From assembly GCA_013152275.1 (NCBI GenBank), contig JAADGS010000045.1, positions 33,182 through 97,181 of the forward strand: 64,000 bases of DNA, given 5' to 3'. The notes beneath the pieces are model-generated. The model saw only the letters and a list, made by a program, of their open reading frames with translations, had not been told where the DNA came from and did not search any database. Origin of the DNA: Actinomycetota bacterium. GTDB lineage: Bacteria > Actinomycetota > Acidimicrobiia > Spongiisociales > UBA4744. A program made the position numbers and the translations under genes. Below, one piece after another: positions 25,565 through 34,103 of the stretch (the first letter of the stretch is position 1; each line of letters starts with the position of its first letter).

Positions 25565-26479
25565 ATGCGACGTGCGCTCGAACGGCTTCTCAACCTTCTC
25601 GCCTTCCTGCTCACGGCCGACCGACCGGTCACGGCCGAGGAGATACGCATCACCGTGGCAGGATACGCCCAGGATTCCGACGACGCCTTCCACCGGATGT
25701 TCGAACGTGACAAGGACCTTCTCCGACGGATGGGCATCCCGATCGAGCTTCGCCCGACAGACACGTGGGAAGTCGAGTACGGCTACTTTCTTCACCCTGA
25801 CGCCTATCAGCTTCCCGACCCTGACCTCTCCGATGAGGAGCGAGCCGCCCTCTGGCTCGCTGCGCAAGTCGTTCGGCTGGGTGGTCAGCCGTCAGGAGCC
25901 GATGCTCTCATGAAACTCGGGGGACTGGCGATGAGCGGAGGGGGAGAGCCCCTCGCCGCAGATCTTGGATCGGGCGCCGAGGATCTCTCCACGGCCCATT
26001 TGGCGGCGACAGAGCGCCGAATGCTCTCGTTCACCTATCGGGGTCGACGTCGCACTGTCCAACCGATGGGGATCCTGCACCAGCGAGGACACTGGTATCT
26101 GATTGCCAGAGACCGGGAAGAGATGCGCGCGTACCGGGTCGACCGTGCGTCGGCGTTCGCCCTGGGAGATCATCCTGGAGCGTTCACCCGACCGGCCGGC
26201 TTCAGTTTGAAAGATGCCCTCCCTGGGAAACCGTGGGCCGCGGGGGAAGCCGACATCATCGCCAAGGTCGTATTCGATGCCGACACCGCATGGTGGGCGA
26301 AGCGGCAACTTGGCGCCAATGCGGTCGAGCGGCCGGACGGAGCTCTGGAAGCCGAACTGCGGGTGGCGAATCCAGACGCCTTCATTGGTTGGATACTCGG
26401 CTTCGAGGACAAGGCGGAGATCCTGCAGCCCGAACACCTCCGGCAGGCGTTGATCGACCGGGTCCGGGAGCGATCGTGA
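25565..26479 (+). CDS. pafB: WYL-domain transcriptional regulator PafB
   Basis: A 304-aa protein: a winged-helix N-terminal region (MRRALERLLNLLAFLLTADRPVTAEEI), a WYL domain (about 140-215, RGHWYLIARDREEMRAYRVDR) and the WCX C-terminal domain. With PafC it forms the PafBC activator of the LexA-independent DNA-damage response in mycobacteria. A 280-nt gap after pafA probably holds its promoter. It couples to pafC by a GTGA overlap. Confidence 0.93.
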   Translation: MRRALERLLNLLAFLLTADRPVTAEEIRITVAGYAQDSDDAFHRMFERDKDLLRRMGIPIELRPTDTWEVEYGYFLHPDAYQLPDPDLSDEERAALWLAAQVVRLGGQPSGADALMKLGGLAMSGGGEPLAADLGSGAEDLSTAHLAATERRMLSFTYRGRRRTVQPMGILHQRGHWYLIARDREEMRAYRVDRASAFALGDHPGAFTRPAGFSLKDALPGKPWAAGEADIIAKVVFDADTAWWAKRQLGANAVERPDGALEAELRVANPDAFIGWILGFEDKAEILQPEHLRQALIDRVRERS

Positions 26480-27408
26480 GCAAGACGATGCACCGCCTGA
26501 CGCGGATCCTCTCGATGGTTCCCTGGGTGATTGCCAACCCGGGAGCCACGGTGCAAGAGGTGTGCGATCGCTTCGGCTACTCACGAAGCACACTCATCAA
26601 GGACCTGGACCTCGTATTCGTCTGTGGGCTTCCCGGCTACGGACCGGGCGATCTGATGATCGCCTACGTGGACGAGGAGGAGGTTGTCATCGACATGGCC
26701 GACTACTTCTCCCACTCGCTGCGTCTCAGCGCCTCGGAGGCGCTGGCGCTCGTCGCCGCGGCGGAGACCCTCATCGCTACCGAGCAGGCACCACCTGCGC
26801 TGCAAAGTGCCGTCGACAAACTGACCACTGCGCTTGGTATTTCGGCCGACGAGACACTCGCCATCGAGATCGAAGGAGAGCCGGCCCTCGTCACCATGCT
26901 GCGCGATGCAGCTGCGGACGGACGAGTGATCGATCTGACCTACACCTCGCTGAACAAGGGTGAAACGACCCGACGACCCGTCGAACCATGGTCGGTCTTC
27001 CTGACGATGGGGAACTGGTACCTGTCGGGCTTCTGCCGCTCCGCCGGAGCCGAACGGGTCTTTCGCGTCGACCGAATCCGATCCGCCGTACCGACCGAGG
27101 AACGGTTCATCCCCAATCCCGAACCGCCACCCCCGGTGCTGCGGTACACGCCTTCGGAGGATGACGTGCGGGCAACGATCCGTCTCGAGCCGCGCGCCGC
27201 GTGGGTCGCCGACTATTACCCGGTCGACATCGTTTCCACAGATCCTTTCGTGATTCGCTTTTCGGCGTCCGATCCAAGCGTCGCCGCGAGGCTCCTCGTG
27301 CGCCTGGGCAAGGATGCCGAACTGCTCGAAGGGGTCGAAACCGCAGCAGCAACCGCCTCTCTGCGTCGCAGGGTGCTTGCCCGCTACGAGGTGACCATTT
27401 CGGAATAG
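26476..27408 (+). CDS. pafC: WYL-domain transcriptional regulator PafC
   Basis: A 310-aa partner of PafB: helix-turn-helix (ATVQEVCDRFGYSRSTLIKDLDL, about 24-46), WYL domain with SVFLTMGNWYLSGFCRSAGAERVFRVDRI (about 175-205) and a WCX domain. The start is GTG at 26476 inside the pafB stop; a much longer frame upstream only reads through pafB. It acts as a heterodimer with PafB on DNA-damage promoters. Confidence 0.93.
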   Translation: MSKTMHRLTRILSMVPWVIANPGATVQEVCDRFGYSRSTLIKDLDLVFVCGLPGYGPGDLMIAYVDEEEVVIDMADYFSHSLRLSASEALALVAAAETLIATEQAPPALQSAVDKLTTALGISADETLAIEIEGEPALVTMLRDAAADGRVIDLTYTSLNKGETTRRPVEPWSVFLTMGNWYLSGFCRSAGAERVFRVDRIRSAVPTEERFIPNPEPPPPVLRYTPSEDDVRATIRLEPRAAWVADYYPVDIVSTDPFVIRFSASDPSVAARLLVRLGKDAELLEGVETAAATASLRRRVLARYEVTISE

Positions 27409-27470
27409 TCACTTCAGAGCGCGTTCGTGAAGGCCGATATACGGATCATGAACGGTGAGCGGAGCGCCGA

Positions 27471-27770
27471 ATGACCACAATCAAAACAACGTGTGAGCAC
27501 TGCGGGGATGTCGAATTGCACCCCGCCGATCTTGCCCTCGAACTCGATCCAACTGCAGATTCGGGCACCTATCTGTTCACGTGCCCGGCGTGCGGAGATC
27601 TCCAACGGCGACCGGCCAATCCCCGTGTTGTAAATGTGCTGCTCGCCACCGGTGTCAGCTATGACGTGGTCGTTCCCGAACCCGGGCCCATCACTGCCGA
27701 CGAAATCGAGCGATTCGTGCATGCTCTTGACAGGGAAGAGGATCTCTGGAGGATGCTTCCCTCGTCGTAG
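27471..27770 (+). CDS. Small zinc-ribbon protein between pafC and tatA
   Basis: A 99-aa protein with CEHC (about 8-11) and CPAC (about 38-41) knuckles forming a zinc ribbon, then a C-terminal helix (TADEIERFVHALDREEDLW). It lies 62 nt after pafC. Function unknown; a regulatory or nucleic-acid-binding role is plausible but not shown. Confidence 0.75.
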   Translation: MTTIKTTCEHCGDVELHPADLALELDPTADSGTYLFTCPACGDLQRRPANPRVVNVLLATGVSYDVVVPEPGPITADEIERFVHALDREEDLWRMLPSS

Positions 27771-27855
27771 GAGCCGGCCGAGTGATGCGAGGCTCGCATC
27801 CTCACTACCCCGACACAAGGCCGTTACGGCAGCTTCCCCCTGCTGGCGCGTCGCG

Positions 27856-27981
27856 ATACGACATGTCAAGTACCAGATGCCAGGTGCAAAGTACGAGGTA
27901 TGAAAAGGGAAGCACCGGGTACCAGGCACGAGATACGGAGTACAAGGCGCCAAACACCAAATACGGTGATCGAAGCGAGCC
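27856..27981. repeat. Degenerate heptanucleotide tandem array
   Basis: From 27856 the sequence divides without interruption into about 18 heptamers. Examples are ATACGAC, ATGTCAA, GTACCAG, ATGCCAG, GTGCAAA, GTACGAG, GTATGAA, AAGGGAA, GCACCGG, GTACCAG, GCACGAG, ATACGGA, GTACAAG, GCGCCAA, ACACCAA and ATACGGT. The consensus is roughly R-Y-A-C-S-A-R. It fills the spacer between the zinc-ribbon gene and the tatA promoter and is richer in A than the flanks. It recalls the short tandem heptamers (STRR) described in cyanobacteria. Confidence 0.75.
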
Positions 27982-27982
27982 C

Positions 27983-27988
27983 TAACAT
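27983..27988 (+). promoter_or_regulatory. Candidate -10 element (TAACAT) for tatA
   Basis: TAACAT fits TAnnnT and ends 9 nt before the GTG start of tatA, so the transcript would be nearly leaderless. It directly abuts the heptamer array. Confidence 0.4.
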
Positions 27989-27997
27989 ATAGATGTT

Positions 27998-28483
27998 GTG
28001 TTCTTCGACGTCAGTCCTACCGAACTCGTTTTCATCTTCCTCGTGGCACTGGTTGTGTTCGGTCCGCGACGCCTGCCGGAGATGGCGAAGAAGATCGCCT
28101 CGCTGGTTCGCGAGATCCAATCGACGGTGGGGGACCTCCAACGCGGACTCGAAAGCGAGGTCAAGGATCTGACGGCGCCCATCAAAGATCTGACGGAACC
28201 TCTGAAGGAACTCTCACAGCCGATCAGGGACCTTGCCAAGCCGCTCGAGGATGTCACCAAGCCGCTCGAGGATGTCACCAAGGCGCTCGAGGATGTCACC
28301 AAGCCGCCCGTGGATGTCACCAAGCCGCCCGTGGATGGCACCAAGCCGCCCGTGGATGTCACCAAGCCGCCCGTGGATGGCACCAAGCCGCCCGATGCCG
28401 GGGACGAAGTCCTCACAGAAGATGCGGAATCTGCGCAAGATGCCGGCGACGCAGCACCCAACGATGGACCTGAGGATGAGTAA
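27998..28483 (+). CDS. tatA: Sec-independent translocase subunit TatA with heptapeptide-repeat tail
   Basis: A 161-aa protein. An N-terminal membrane segment (TELVFIFLVALVVFGP, about 8-23) is followed by the TatA hinge FGPRRLPEMAKKI and an amphipathic helix. The tail is longer than usual (TatA is often 60-100 aa) and contains seven heptapeptides of the form PLEDVTK/PPVDVTK/PPVDGTK (residues about 82-130), then an acidic end. It oligomerises with TatC to export folded proteins. The start is GTG with no obvious Shine-Dalgarno. It overlaps tatC by 8 nt. Confidence 0.92.
   Translation: MFFDVSPTELVFIFLVALVVFGPRRLPEMAKKIASLVREIQSTVGDLQRGLESEVKDLTAPIKDLTEPLKELSQPIRDLAKPLEDVTKPLEDVTKALEDVTKPPVDVTKPPVDGTKPPVDVTKPPVDGTKPPDAGDEVLTEDAESAQDAGDAAPNDGPEDE
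28241..28387 (+). repeat. Seven 21-bp tandem repeats inside tatA
   Basis: Seven exact-length 21-bp units run from 28241 to 28387. Units 1 and 2 are identical (CCGCTCGAGGATGTCACCAA plus G); unit 3 differs at one base. Units 4/6 and 5/7 are identical pairs that alternate GATGTC and GATGGC. The unit is a multiple of three, so copy-number change keeps the reading frame. Confidence 0.9.
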
Positions 28484-29189
28484 AGACCAACCACGCCCCG
28501 TTCTGGAGCACCTCGACGAACTGCGGTGGCGTCTCGTCAAGAGTGCGATCGCGTTGACCATCGGCGCCATCGTGGCGTTCTTGTTTCGGGAGCAACTCTT
28601 CGATGTCCTTGCCAAGCCCTACCGGCTCGCACTCCCGGGACAGGAACTCAACCAGTTCCAGGTGACGGAGGGCTTCTCGATCGCAATGCGGCTCTCTCTC
28701 TTTGGCGGGGCCTTCCTTGCCAGCCCCGTCCTCTTCTACCAGTTGTGGGCATTCGTGAACCCTGCGCTCACGAAGAAAGAGAAGAAGTGGACAATCCCGA
28801 TCGTGACCGCTCTCGTGGTGCTGTTCACCGGCGGCGCCGCGTTTGGTTACTACATCCTCCCCAGAGGACTCGTGTTCCTTCTCGGCATCCAGCCGGGACT
28901 CACGTCGGTGATCGGGGCTTCGGACTATTTCGGTCTCACACTTCGATTCCTCCTCGTGTTCGGCGTCGCATTCGAGTTTCCCGTGTTCCTGTTCGCCGCC
29001 GCGGCCGTTGGCCTGATCAGCTCCACTCAGCTCAAGAAGGGCCGTCGATGGGCGGTGCTCATCATCGTCGTCGTGGGCGCCGTCGTGACCCCGACGGGCG
29101 ACCCCCTGACACTGACCGCTCTTTCGGTGCCCCTCTACGTGTTGTATGAAATGACGATCTGGCTGGTGAAGCTGGCGCTGCATAAATGA
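28476..29189 (+). CDS. tatC: Sec-independent translocase subunit TatC
   Basis: A 237-aa protein with six transmembrane segments. The N-terminal HLDELRWRLVKSA is the TatC signature that binds twin-arginine signals, and PALTKKEKKW and FGVAFEFPVFLF are conserved loops and helices. The ATG at 28476 starts at the usual position; in-frame codons reaching back into the tatA repeats are not part of the protein. It is coupled to tatA (8-nt overlap) and to helY (4-nt overlap). Confidence 0.95.
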   Translation: MSKDQPRPVLEHLDELRWRLVKSAIALTIGAIVAFLFREQLFDVLAKPYRLALPGQELNQFQVTEGFSIAMRLSLFGGAFLASPVLFYQLWAFVNPALTKKEKKWTIPIVTALVVLFTGGAAFGYYILPRGLVFLLGIQPGLTSVIGASDYFGLTLRFLLVFGVAFEFPVFLFAAAAVGLISSTQLKKGRRWAVLIIVVVGAVVTPTGDPLTLTALSVPLYVLYEMTIWLVKLALHK

Positions 29190-31663
29190 TCGGGTTCGAC
29201 CTCGATTTCGAACCGGACGCGTTCCAGCTCGAGGCTGCAGATCGAATCCGGTCCGGAGCGTCCGTCGTCGTGACCGCCCCCACGGGATCGGGCAAGACAC
29301 TCGTTGCCGAGGTCGCGATTCGAGAGGCTCTGTCCCGAGGAAAGAAGGCCTTTTACACGACACCGCTCAAAGCACTGTCCAACCAGAAATTCAACGACTT
29401 ACGAAAGCAGTTTCCACATGTGGGGCTGCTGACCGGAGACAACACGATCAATGGTGACGCGCCGCTGGTGGTGATGACGACCGAGGTCATTCGGAACATG
29501 ATCTATGCGGGCTCTGAAGCACTTGACGGTCTCGAAGTCGTGATTCTGGACGAGGTTCACTATCTCCAAGACCGGTTTCGTGGACAAGTGTGGGAGGAGA
29601 TCATCGTCCACGCTCCGGCGAAGACTCAGCTCGTATGCCTCTCCGCGACCTTGTCCAACGCCGACGAGTTCACGGCATGGGTCCGCAGCAGACGGGGGAG
29701 AACGAGTCTCATACAGGCCGAGCGGCGTCCGGTCCCGCTGGTCAATCTCTATGCAGTGAAAGATCGATGGAGTGACGAAGTCTTCATGGACGAAATGCTC
29801 AGAGAGCACAGAGCCAACAAATCCATCGAGTCACGCATAGGCGGGAAGAAGGCCCGTCGCTACGGAACCCCGCGGCGAACCGAGATCGTGTCGGCCTTGG
29901 CCGGCAAGAGCATGCTCCCCGCCATCTATTTCATCTTCTCGAGAGCAGGTTGCAACGATGCTGCCAGGAGACTCGTCTCGTCCGGCGCAAGGTTCACCGA
30001 CGCGCCGGCACGTGACAGCATTCGCCGAGTCGCCGAAGAGAAGACAGCCCATCTCGATTCCGGTGATCTCGCCGTTCTCGAATACGAGGCATGGTTGACG
30101 GGCCTGCAGGCGGGGATCGCTCCTCACCACGCAGGGATGGTGCCGGCGTTCAAAGAAACTGTCGAAGAGCTTTTCGCCCGAGGCCTGATCAAGGTCGTCT
30201 TCGCCACCGAGACGCTCTCCCTTGGCATCAACATGCCCGCGCGCACCGTCGTTCTCGAGAGTCTCAGTCGCTTCACCGGAGAAACCCACGAACTGCTCAG
30301 GGCCGGCGACTACACACAGCTGACCGGCAGGGCGGGACGACGCGGGATCGACGAAGTTGGATACGGCGTGGTACTGCACTCGCGATTCGTCCCCTTTGCA
30401 CAGGTCGCCAAACTCGCCGCCACCGGGTCACATTCACTCCAATCGAGTTTCCGACCCACCTACAACATGGCAGTGAACTTGGTCGCCAACTACTCGCGGG
30501 AGCGGGCAGAGAAGCTGTTGAACGCATCATTCGGCCAGTTTCAGGCGTCGAAAGCGATACGCAAGAAAGTGCGGTCACTCCAGCGTCGAGAAGCCGAGCT
30601 CGAGTCATTGTGGGACGCAGCGTCGTGCGACCGGGGAGACGTGGCTGAATACCGGGAGCTTCTCAACGCTTCTACGACGCGAGCATCGTCTCCCACGGAC
30701 GGACTGCGTCGCGGGCAAGTGATCGAGGTCGTCTCAGGAGGCAAGGCCGGTCGATACGTGGTCGTGAAACGCCGGCAGGGTGAGAGAGTCGAACTCGTCG
30801 TGATCTCGACACGAGGCAAAGTGGTTCGACTGCATCCCAAGGACATGGGACCCGAGACCGTGTCACTGGGCTCCATGGTCCTGACGAGATCCCAGGGAAT
30901 CGGGGACCCGAAGTTCCGAGCGGAGATTGCACGACAACTTCGAGCATTTCGAGGTCCCCCCGAGCTGCTGGGAAACGCAGAGCCAGGACCGGAACACCCG
31001 GTCGGTGCATGTCCGGACAGGGATGAACATCTGCGAGCCCTCGAACGGGCGCTGCGTTTGGAACAACAGAATCGCCGGCTCGCCAAAGAACTCGACCAGG
31101 CGCAGGGAGGTCTGGTCCGGGAATTCGAACAGATACTCGACCTGCTCGAGGCTCGTGGCTACGTGGCCGGCTGGACCCTGACGCCGCACGGTGAACGGCT
31201 GCGGGCGATCTACAGCGAACTCGCTCTACTCATCTCCGAAGCACTCCAAAGGAGACTTTTCGAGGGCCTCGATCCCGCCGAAATGGCCGCATTGATCTCG
31301 ATGGCGGTTTACGAGCCACGAAACGATGAAGGTGGCACCGAAGCCTGGCCAACCGAGGCGCTTCGTGTGAGAGGCGCCCGGCTGGAGGCAGCCTGGGAAG
31401 AACTCGCCAAGGACGAACGGGTCAGAGGGCTTCCGCAGACCCGTCGGCCAGATGCCGGGTTCGCTTCGCTTGCCTACCGCTGGACACTGGGAGAGGACCT
31501 GAGTGAGGTACTCGGCGTGTGGGACGCAGGCGATTTCGTTCGAACCTCCAGGCAGCTTCTGGACGTGATGCGACAGGTGCGCGAGGCGGCTCCGCATCTC
31601 GCAGGCCCGTTGGGAACGGCAATTCGAGGTATCGATCGCGGCGTTGTTGCGGCAGTTCGGTGA
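29186..31663 (+). CDS. helY: Ski2/Mtr4-like superfamily II RNA helicase HelY
   Basis: An 825-aa helicase. Motif I is APTGSGKT (about 31-38), motif Ia TTPLKALSNQKF, DEVH box ILDEVHYLQDRFRG, motif III SATLSN, and motif VI QLTGRAGRRG. A KOW/beta-barrel-like insert is near RRGQVIEVVSGGKAGRYVVV (about 510), with a DSHCT-type C-terminal domain. This is the actinobacterial HelY family, which keeps its place after tatC. It probably remodels RNA in decay or processing. The ATG overlaps the tatC stop. Confidence 0.94.
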   Translation: MIGFDLDFEPDAFQLEAADRIRSGASVVVTAPTGSGKTLVAEVAIREALSRGKKAFYTTPLKALSNQKFNDLRKQFPHVGLLTGDNTINGDAPLVVMTTEVIRNMIYAGSEALDGLEVVILDEVHYLQDRFRGQVWEEIIVHAPAKTQLVCLSATLSNADEFTAWVRSRRGRTSLIQAERRPVPLVNLYAVKDRWSDEVFMDEMLREHRANKSIESRIGGKKARRYGTPRRTEIVSALAGKSMLPAIYFIFSRAGCNDAARRLVSSGARFTDAPARDSIRRVAEEKTAHLDSGDLAVLEYEAWLTGLQAGIAPHHAGMVPAFKETVEELFARGLIKVVFATETLSLGINMPARTVVLESLSRFTGETHELLRAGDYTQLTGRAGRRGIDEVGYGVVLHSRFVPFAQVAKLAATGSHSLQSSFRPTYNMAVNLVANYSRERAEKLLNASFGQFQASKAIRKKVRSLQRREAELESLWDAASCDRGDVAEYRELLNASTTRASSPTDGLRRGQVIEVVSGGKAGRYVVVKRRQGERVELVVISTRGKVVRLHPKDMGPETVSLGSMVLTRSQGIGDPKFRAEIARQLRAFRGPPELLGNAEPGPEHPVGACPDRDEHLRALERALRLEQQNRRLAKELDQAQGGLVREFEQILDLLEARGYVAGWTLTPHGERLRAIYSELALLISEALQRRLFEGLDPAEMAALISMAVYEPRNDEGGTEAWPTEALRVRGARLEAAWEELAKDERVRGLPQTRRPDAGFASLAYRWTLGEDLSEVLGVWDAGDFVRTSRQLLDVMRQVREAAPHLAGPLGTAIRGIDRGVVAAVR

Positions 31664-31677
31664 AGAGGGAGGGGAAC

Positions 31678-32571
31678 ATGGAGGAATGGCTTGTCTTGGT
31701 GAACCCGAAAGCCGGATATCGGAGTCACGCCGAAGAGCGGACGAGGGAGGCCCTTGGGCGCTGCGACGTGAAAGCCAGGATACTGGTGCCGACCACGGCC
31801 GAAGCGATGCGAGACGCCGTCGACGTCGGGGTTCATGAAGGCAGAGTGCGCTTCGTTGCGGTCGGAGGCGATGGAACCGCCAACCTCGTCGTCGACCAAC
31901 TGCTGCAGCACGAATGGAGCGAGCCTCCTCTCCTGGGACTGCTCCCGGCGGGTTCCGGCTCCGACCTCGCACGAACCTTCGAGATCCCCCAGAACATCGA
32001 AGAGGCGGCAATGGCGTTACGCGGCGACACACGACAGAAACTCGATGTGGGGGTCCTCGAGGGCAACTGGGGAAGCCGGTATTTCATCAACGTTGCAGAA
32101 GCCGGTGTCACCGCGGCCGTGATACGCCGATCGATGACCCTGCCGCGATGGCTGGGCTCCAGCAAATACCACCTGGCGCTCGCGCTCGTCTTCCCGCGCA
32201 TCCGGTTGGTGGAGATGAGCCTGCAGGCAGGTGACATGGAATTCTCGGGCTCGTCGATGCTCACGGTGTTCGCCAACGCCCGGTATTTCGCAGGAGGCTG
32301 GCATATCGCGCCCGACGCTTCCGCTTCCGACGGCCTGTTCGATATCCAGGTATTCACGGCTTCCAAGAAAGACGTTCCCAGGTTATGGTGGCTCGCGAAG
32401 AGCGGGTCCCACATTGCCGAACCACAGATCCACAGGGTTGTTGCCGACTCATTCAAGCTGAGCGTCTCGGCGCCCTGGCCGGTGGAAGCCGATGGAGAGT
32501 ACTTCGGGGAAGGCTCGATGTGCGGGCACATCCGTCAAGCGGCGGTATCGGTAAAGACCCCTCGCTCCTGA
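31678..32571 (+). CDS. Diacylglycerol kinase-like lipid kinase
   Basis: A 297-aa protein of the DagK/YegS family. NPKAGYRS (N-terminal), VGGDGTANLV (ATP-binding, about 61-70), LLPAGSGSDLART and the C-terminal beta domain ending in WPVEADGEYFGEG are conserved. The substrate may be diacylglycerol, a sphingoid-like base or phosphatidylinositol-type lipid; it cannot be fixed here. GAGGGAGGGG precedes the ATG at 31678. It ends the proteasome-Tat-helY run. Confidence 0.9.
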   Translation: MEEWLVLVNPKAGYRSHAEERTREALGRCDVKARILVPTTAEAMRDAVDVGVHEGRVRFVAVGGDGTANLVVDQLLQHEWSEPPLLGLLPAGSGSDLARTFEIPQNIEEAAMALRGDTRQKLDVGVLEGNWGSRYFINVAEAGVTAAVIRRSMTLPRWLGSSKYHLALALVFPRIRLVEMSLQAGDMEFSGSSMLTVFANARYFAGGWHIAPDASASDGLFDIQVFTASKKDVPRLWWLAKSGSHIAEPQIHRVVADSFKLSVSAPWPVEADGEYFGEGSMCGHIRQAAVSVKTPRS

Positions 32572-32585
32572 AATTCGGAGCGAGG
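32560..32585 (+). terminator. Terminator at the end of the lipid-kinase gene
   Basis: A 9-bp stem (CCTCGCTCC / GGAGCGAGG) with an 8-nt loop that includes the stop codon. There is no T-tract. Confidence 0.6.
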
Positions 32586-32959
32586 ACGGACCCGGCGAAC
32601 GTGGCCGCCTGTGAGCCAGTGCCTTGGGCGATGACGGTCGGGGTGTCGATGCCGAGGCAGGAACACGTCGTCGACACGGATCGACCCGGCCCTTTCGTTC
32701 GAGTCGAGTTGTCGGGTCGATCCGATACCGATGGCAAGACCCGCACAACGAAGGCGCACCTTCAGGTGCGTCGAGGCGGAGAACGAAGCAAGCGGCGTTC
32801 CCGGCCCACAGAACGCCGCAAAGGTTGCCGGTCGAGGCAGTAGATGTCGATGTCGGCGATCCGCGGCCACACAAGAGAGATGAGGCGCTACCGTCAGATA
32901 GCGCTCCAGGCGGGGGTTTGTGGGTATACTCTCGCCGCTTCATATGAGAGAGAGGACCA
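32572..32959. other. Intergenic region before the DUF4193 gene
   Basis: No gene is supported. It contains a CGCACCT/AGGTGCG hairpin at 32755-32770 and the promoter-like segment at 32885-32930. The rest has no recognisable structure. Confidence 0.55.
32885..32930 (+). promoter_or_regulatory. Promoter-like segment with overlapping palindrome
   Basis: TATACT at 32925-32930 is a good -10, 29 nt before the GTG of the DUF4193 gene. A GCGCTA...TAGCGC inverted repeat (32885-32904, 8-nt loop) reaches the expected -35 position, so it could be an operator. No classical -35 is seen. Confidence 0.35.
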
Positions 32960-33388
32960 GTGGCCCCCAGCGATGACAACGTCGAGGTCGGTCTCGAAGG
33001 CGCAGTCACCGATGAACCCGAATCCGACATCGTCGAGGTCCTCGATGATGATCTCGACACCGTCGAGCCGGCTGAAGGTTTCGGAGACGCAGGTCTCGAT
33101 TCGAGCGATGAGGACAACGGGGACGAGAAGGCGGCAGAAGAGGCCGCAGAGGCCCTGGAAGAGCTCGAAGCAGAGGAACTGGAGCTGCTCGAAGACGAGG
33201 CAGCGGAGACGCTGCTCGTCGACGAGGCCGCCGAACTTCGCGCAATCCGACGCGCAGAACTCACCCTTGATGCGGATGCGGAGGAGATACGCGGAGACGA
33301 GTTCGTTTGCTCTTCCTGCTTCCTCGTCAAGCGGATCAGTCAGCTTGCAGACAAGCGGAAACTGATCTGCAGAGACTGTGCCGGCTGA
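32960..33388 (+). CDS. DUF4193 family protein
   Basis: A 142-aa protein with a very acidic N-terminal two-thirds and a C-terminal zinc ribbon: DEFVCSSCFLVKRISQLADK...ICRDC (CxxC...CxxC). The C-terminal part matches the actinobacteria-specific DUF4193 family (about 98 aa in mycobacteria), but the acidic Glu/Asp/Ala region here is longer. Function unknown. Its GTG has a GAGAGAGG Shine-Dalgarno. It overlaps the next gene by 11 nt. Confidence 0.88.
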   Translation: MAPSDDNVEVGLEGAVTDEPESDIVEVLDDDLDTVEPAEGFGDAGLDSSDEDNGDEKAAEEAAEALEELEAEELELLEDEAAETLLVDEAAELRAIRRAELTLDADAEEIRGDEFVCSSCFLVKRISQLADKRKLICRDCAG

Positions 33389-34103
33389 CCCCGCACAGGT
33401 AACGGTCGTCCTTCCGACGTTCAACGAACGCGAGAACCTCGGACCGATCGTCAGGGCAGTGACGCGATATGGGTATCGCGTCCTGGTCGTCGATGATGCC
33501 TCACCCGACGGCACCGGGGATCTGGCGGACGATCTCGCAAAGGAGATCCCCACAGTCGACGTTGTCCACCGTACGCACAAGGCGGGGCTCGGCTCTGCGT
33601 ATGCTGCCGGGTTTCGGCACGCGTTCTCCGATGGTGCCCGCATCATCTGCGAGATGGATGCCGACTTCTCACACGACCCGGCCGCGCTTCCCTCGCTCGT
33701 GAACGCGGTGGAGCTTGGAGCGGACCTCGCAATCGGCAGCAGGTACATAGAAGGGGGGGCCATTCCTGATTGGCCCCTGTATCGGCGCTTGCTGTCCAAG
33801 GGCGGGAATTGGTATGCAAGACGCATGCTCGCCCTGCCCGTCGCCGATGCCACGGCGGGATTCCGCGCCTACCGGACCCGGGCACTGATCAGCCTGGAAG
33901 CCGAGACCTGTCTGGCTTCCGGATACGCCTTCCAGGTAGAGATGACGCTGCGAGCCGTGGACCAAGGTCTCCGAATCGTGGAGGTGCCGATCACTTTCAG
34001 AGACCGTCGGGAGGGGACGTCGAAGATGGGAGCCGTTATCGTCGCCGAGGCCATGTGGCTCGTCACAAAATGGGGCATTCGGAGCAGGATTGGAGACAAA
34101 TGA
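33378..34103 (+). CDS. Polyprenol-phosphate mannose synthase-like GT2 glycosyltransferase
   Basis: A 241-aa GT2 enzyme without transmembrane segments. VVLPTFNERENLGPIV (N-terminal), VVDDASPDGTGDLAD, the DxD-type EMDADFSHDP (about 92-101), GSRYIEGG and the C-terminal TFRDRREGTSKMG match dolichol/polyprenol-monophosphate mannose synthases (Ppm1 catalytic domain). It should make polyprenyl-P-mannose for lipoglycans or protein mannosylation. The GTG start lies inside the DUF4193 gene; ATGA couples it to the next one. Confidence 0.92.
   Translation: MPADPAQVTVVLPTFNERENLGPIVRAVTRYGYRVLVVDDASPDGTGDLADDLAKEIPTVDVVHRTHKAGLGSAYAAGFRHAFSDGARIICEMDADFSHDPAALPSLVNAVELGADLAIGSRYIEGGAIPDWPLYRRLLSKGGNWYARRMLALPVADATAGFRAYRTRALISLEAETCLASGYAFQVEMTLRAVDQGLRIVEVPITFRDRREGTSKMGAVIVAEAMWLVTKWGIRSRIGDK

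Noticed and set aside
26233..26475. Upstream extension of PafC
   Set aside because: It only reads pafB in another frame; GTG 26476 overlaps the pafB stop and fits the PafC N-terminus.
27856..27981. CRISPR array
   Set aside because: Units are 7 nt with no spacers; no cas genes occur in the window.
28233..28475. In-frame extension of TatC through the tatA repeats
   Set aside because: The 21-bp repeats keep all frames open; the translation is a Ser/Pro/Arg repeat and TatC homology begins only at 28476.
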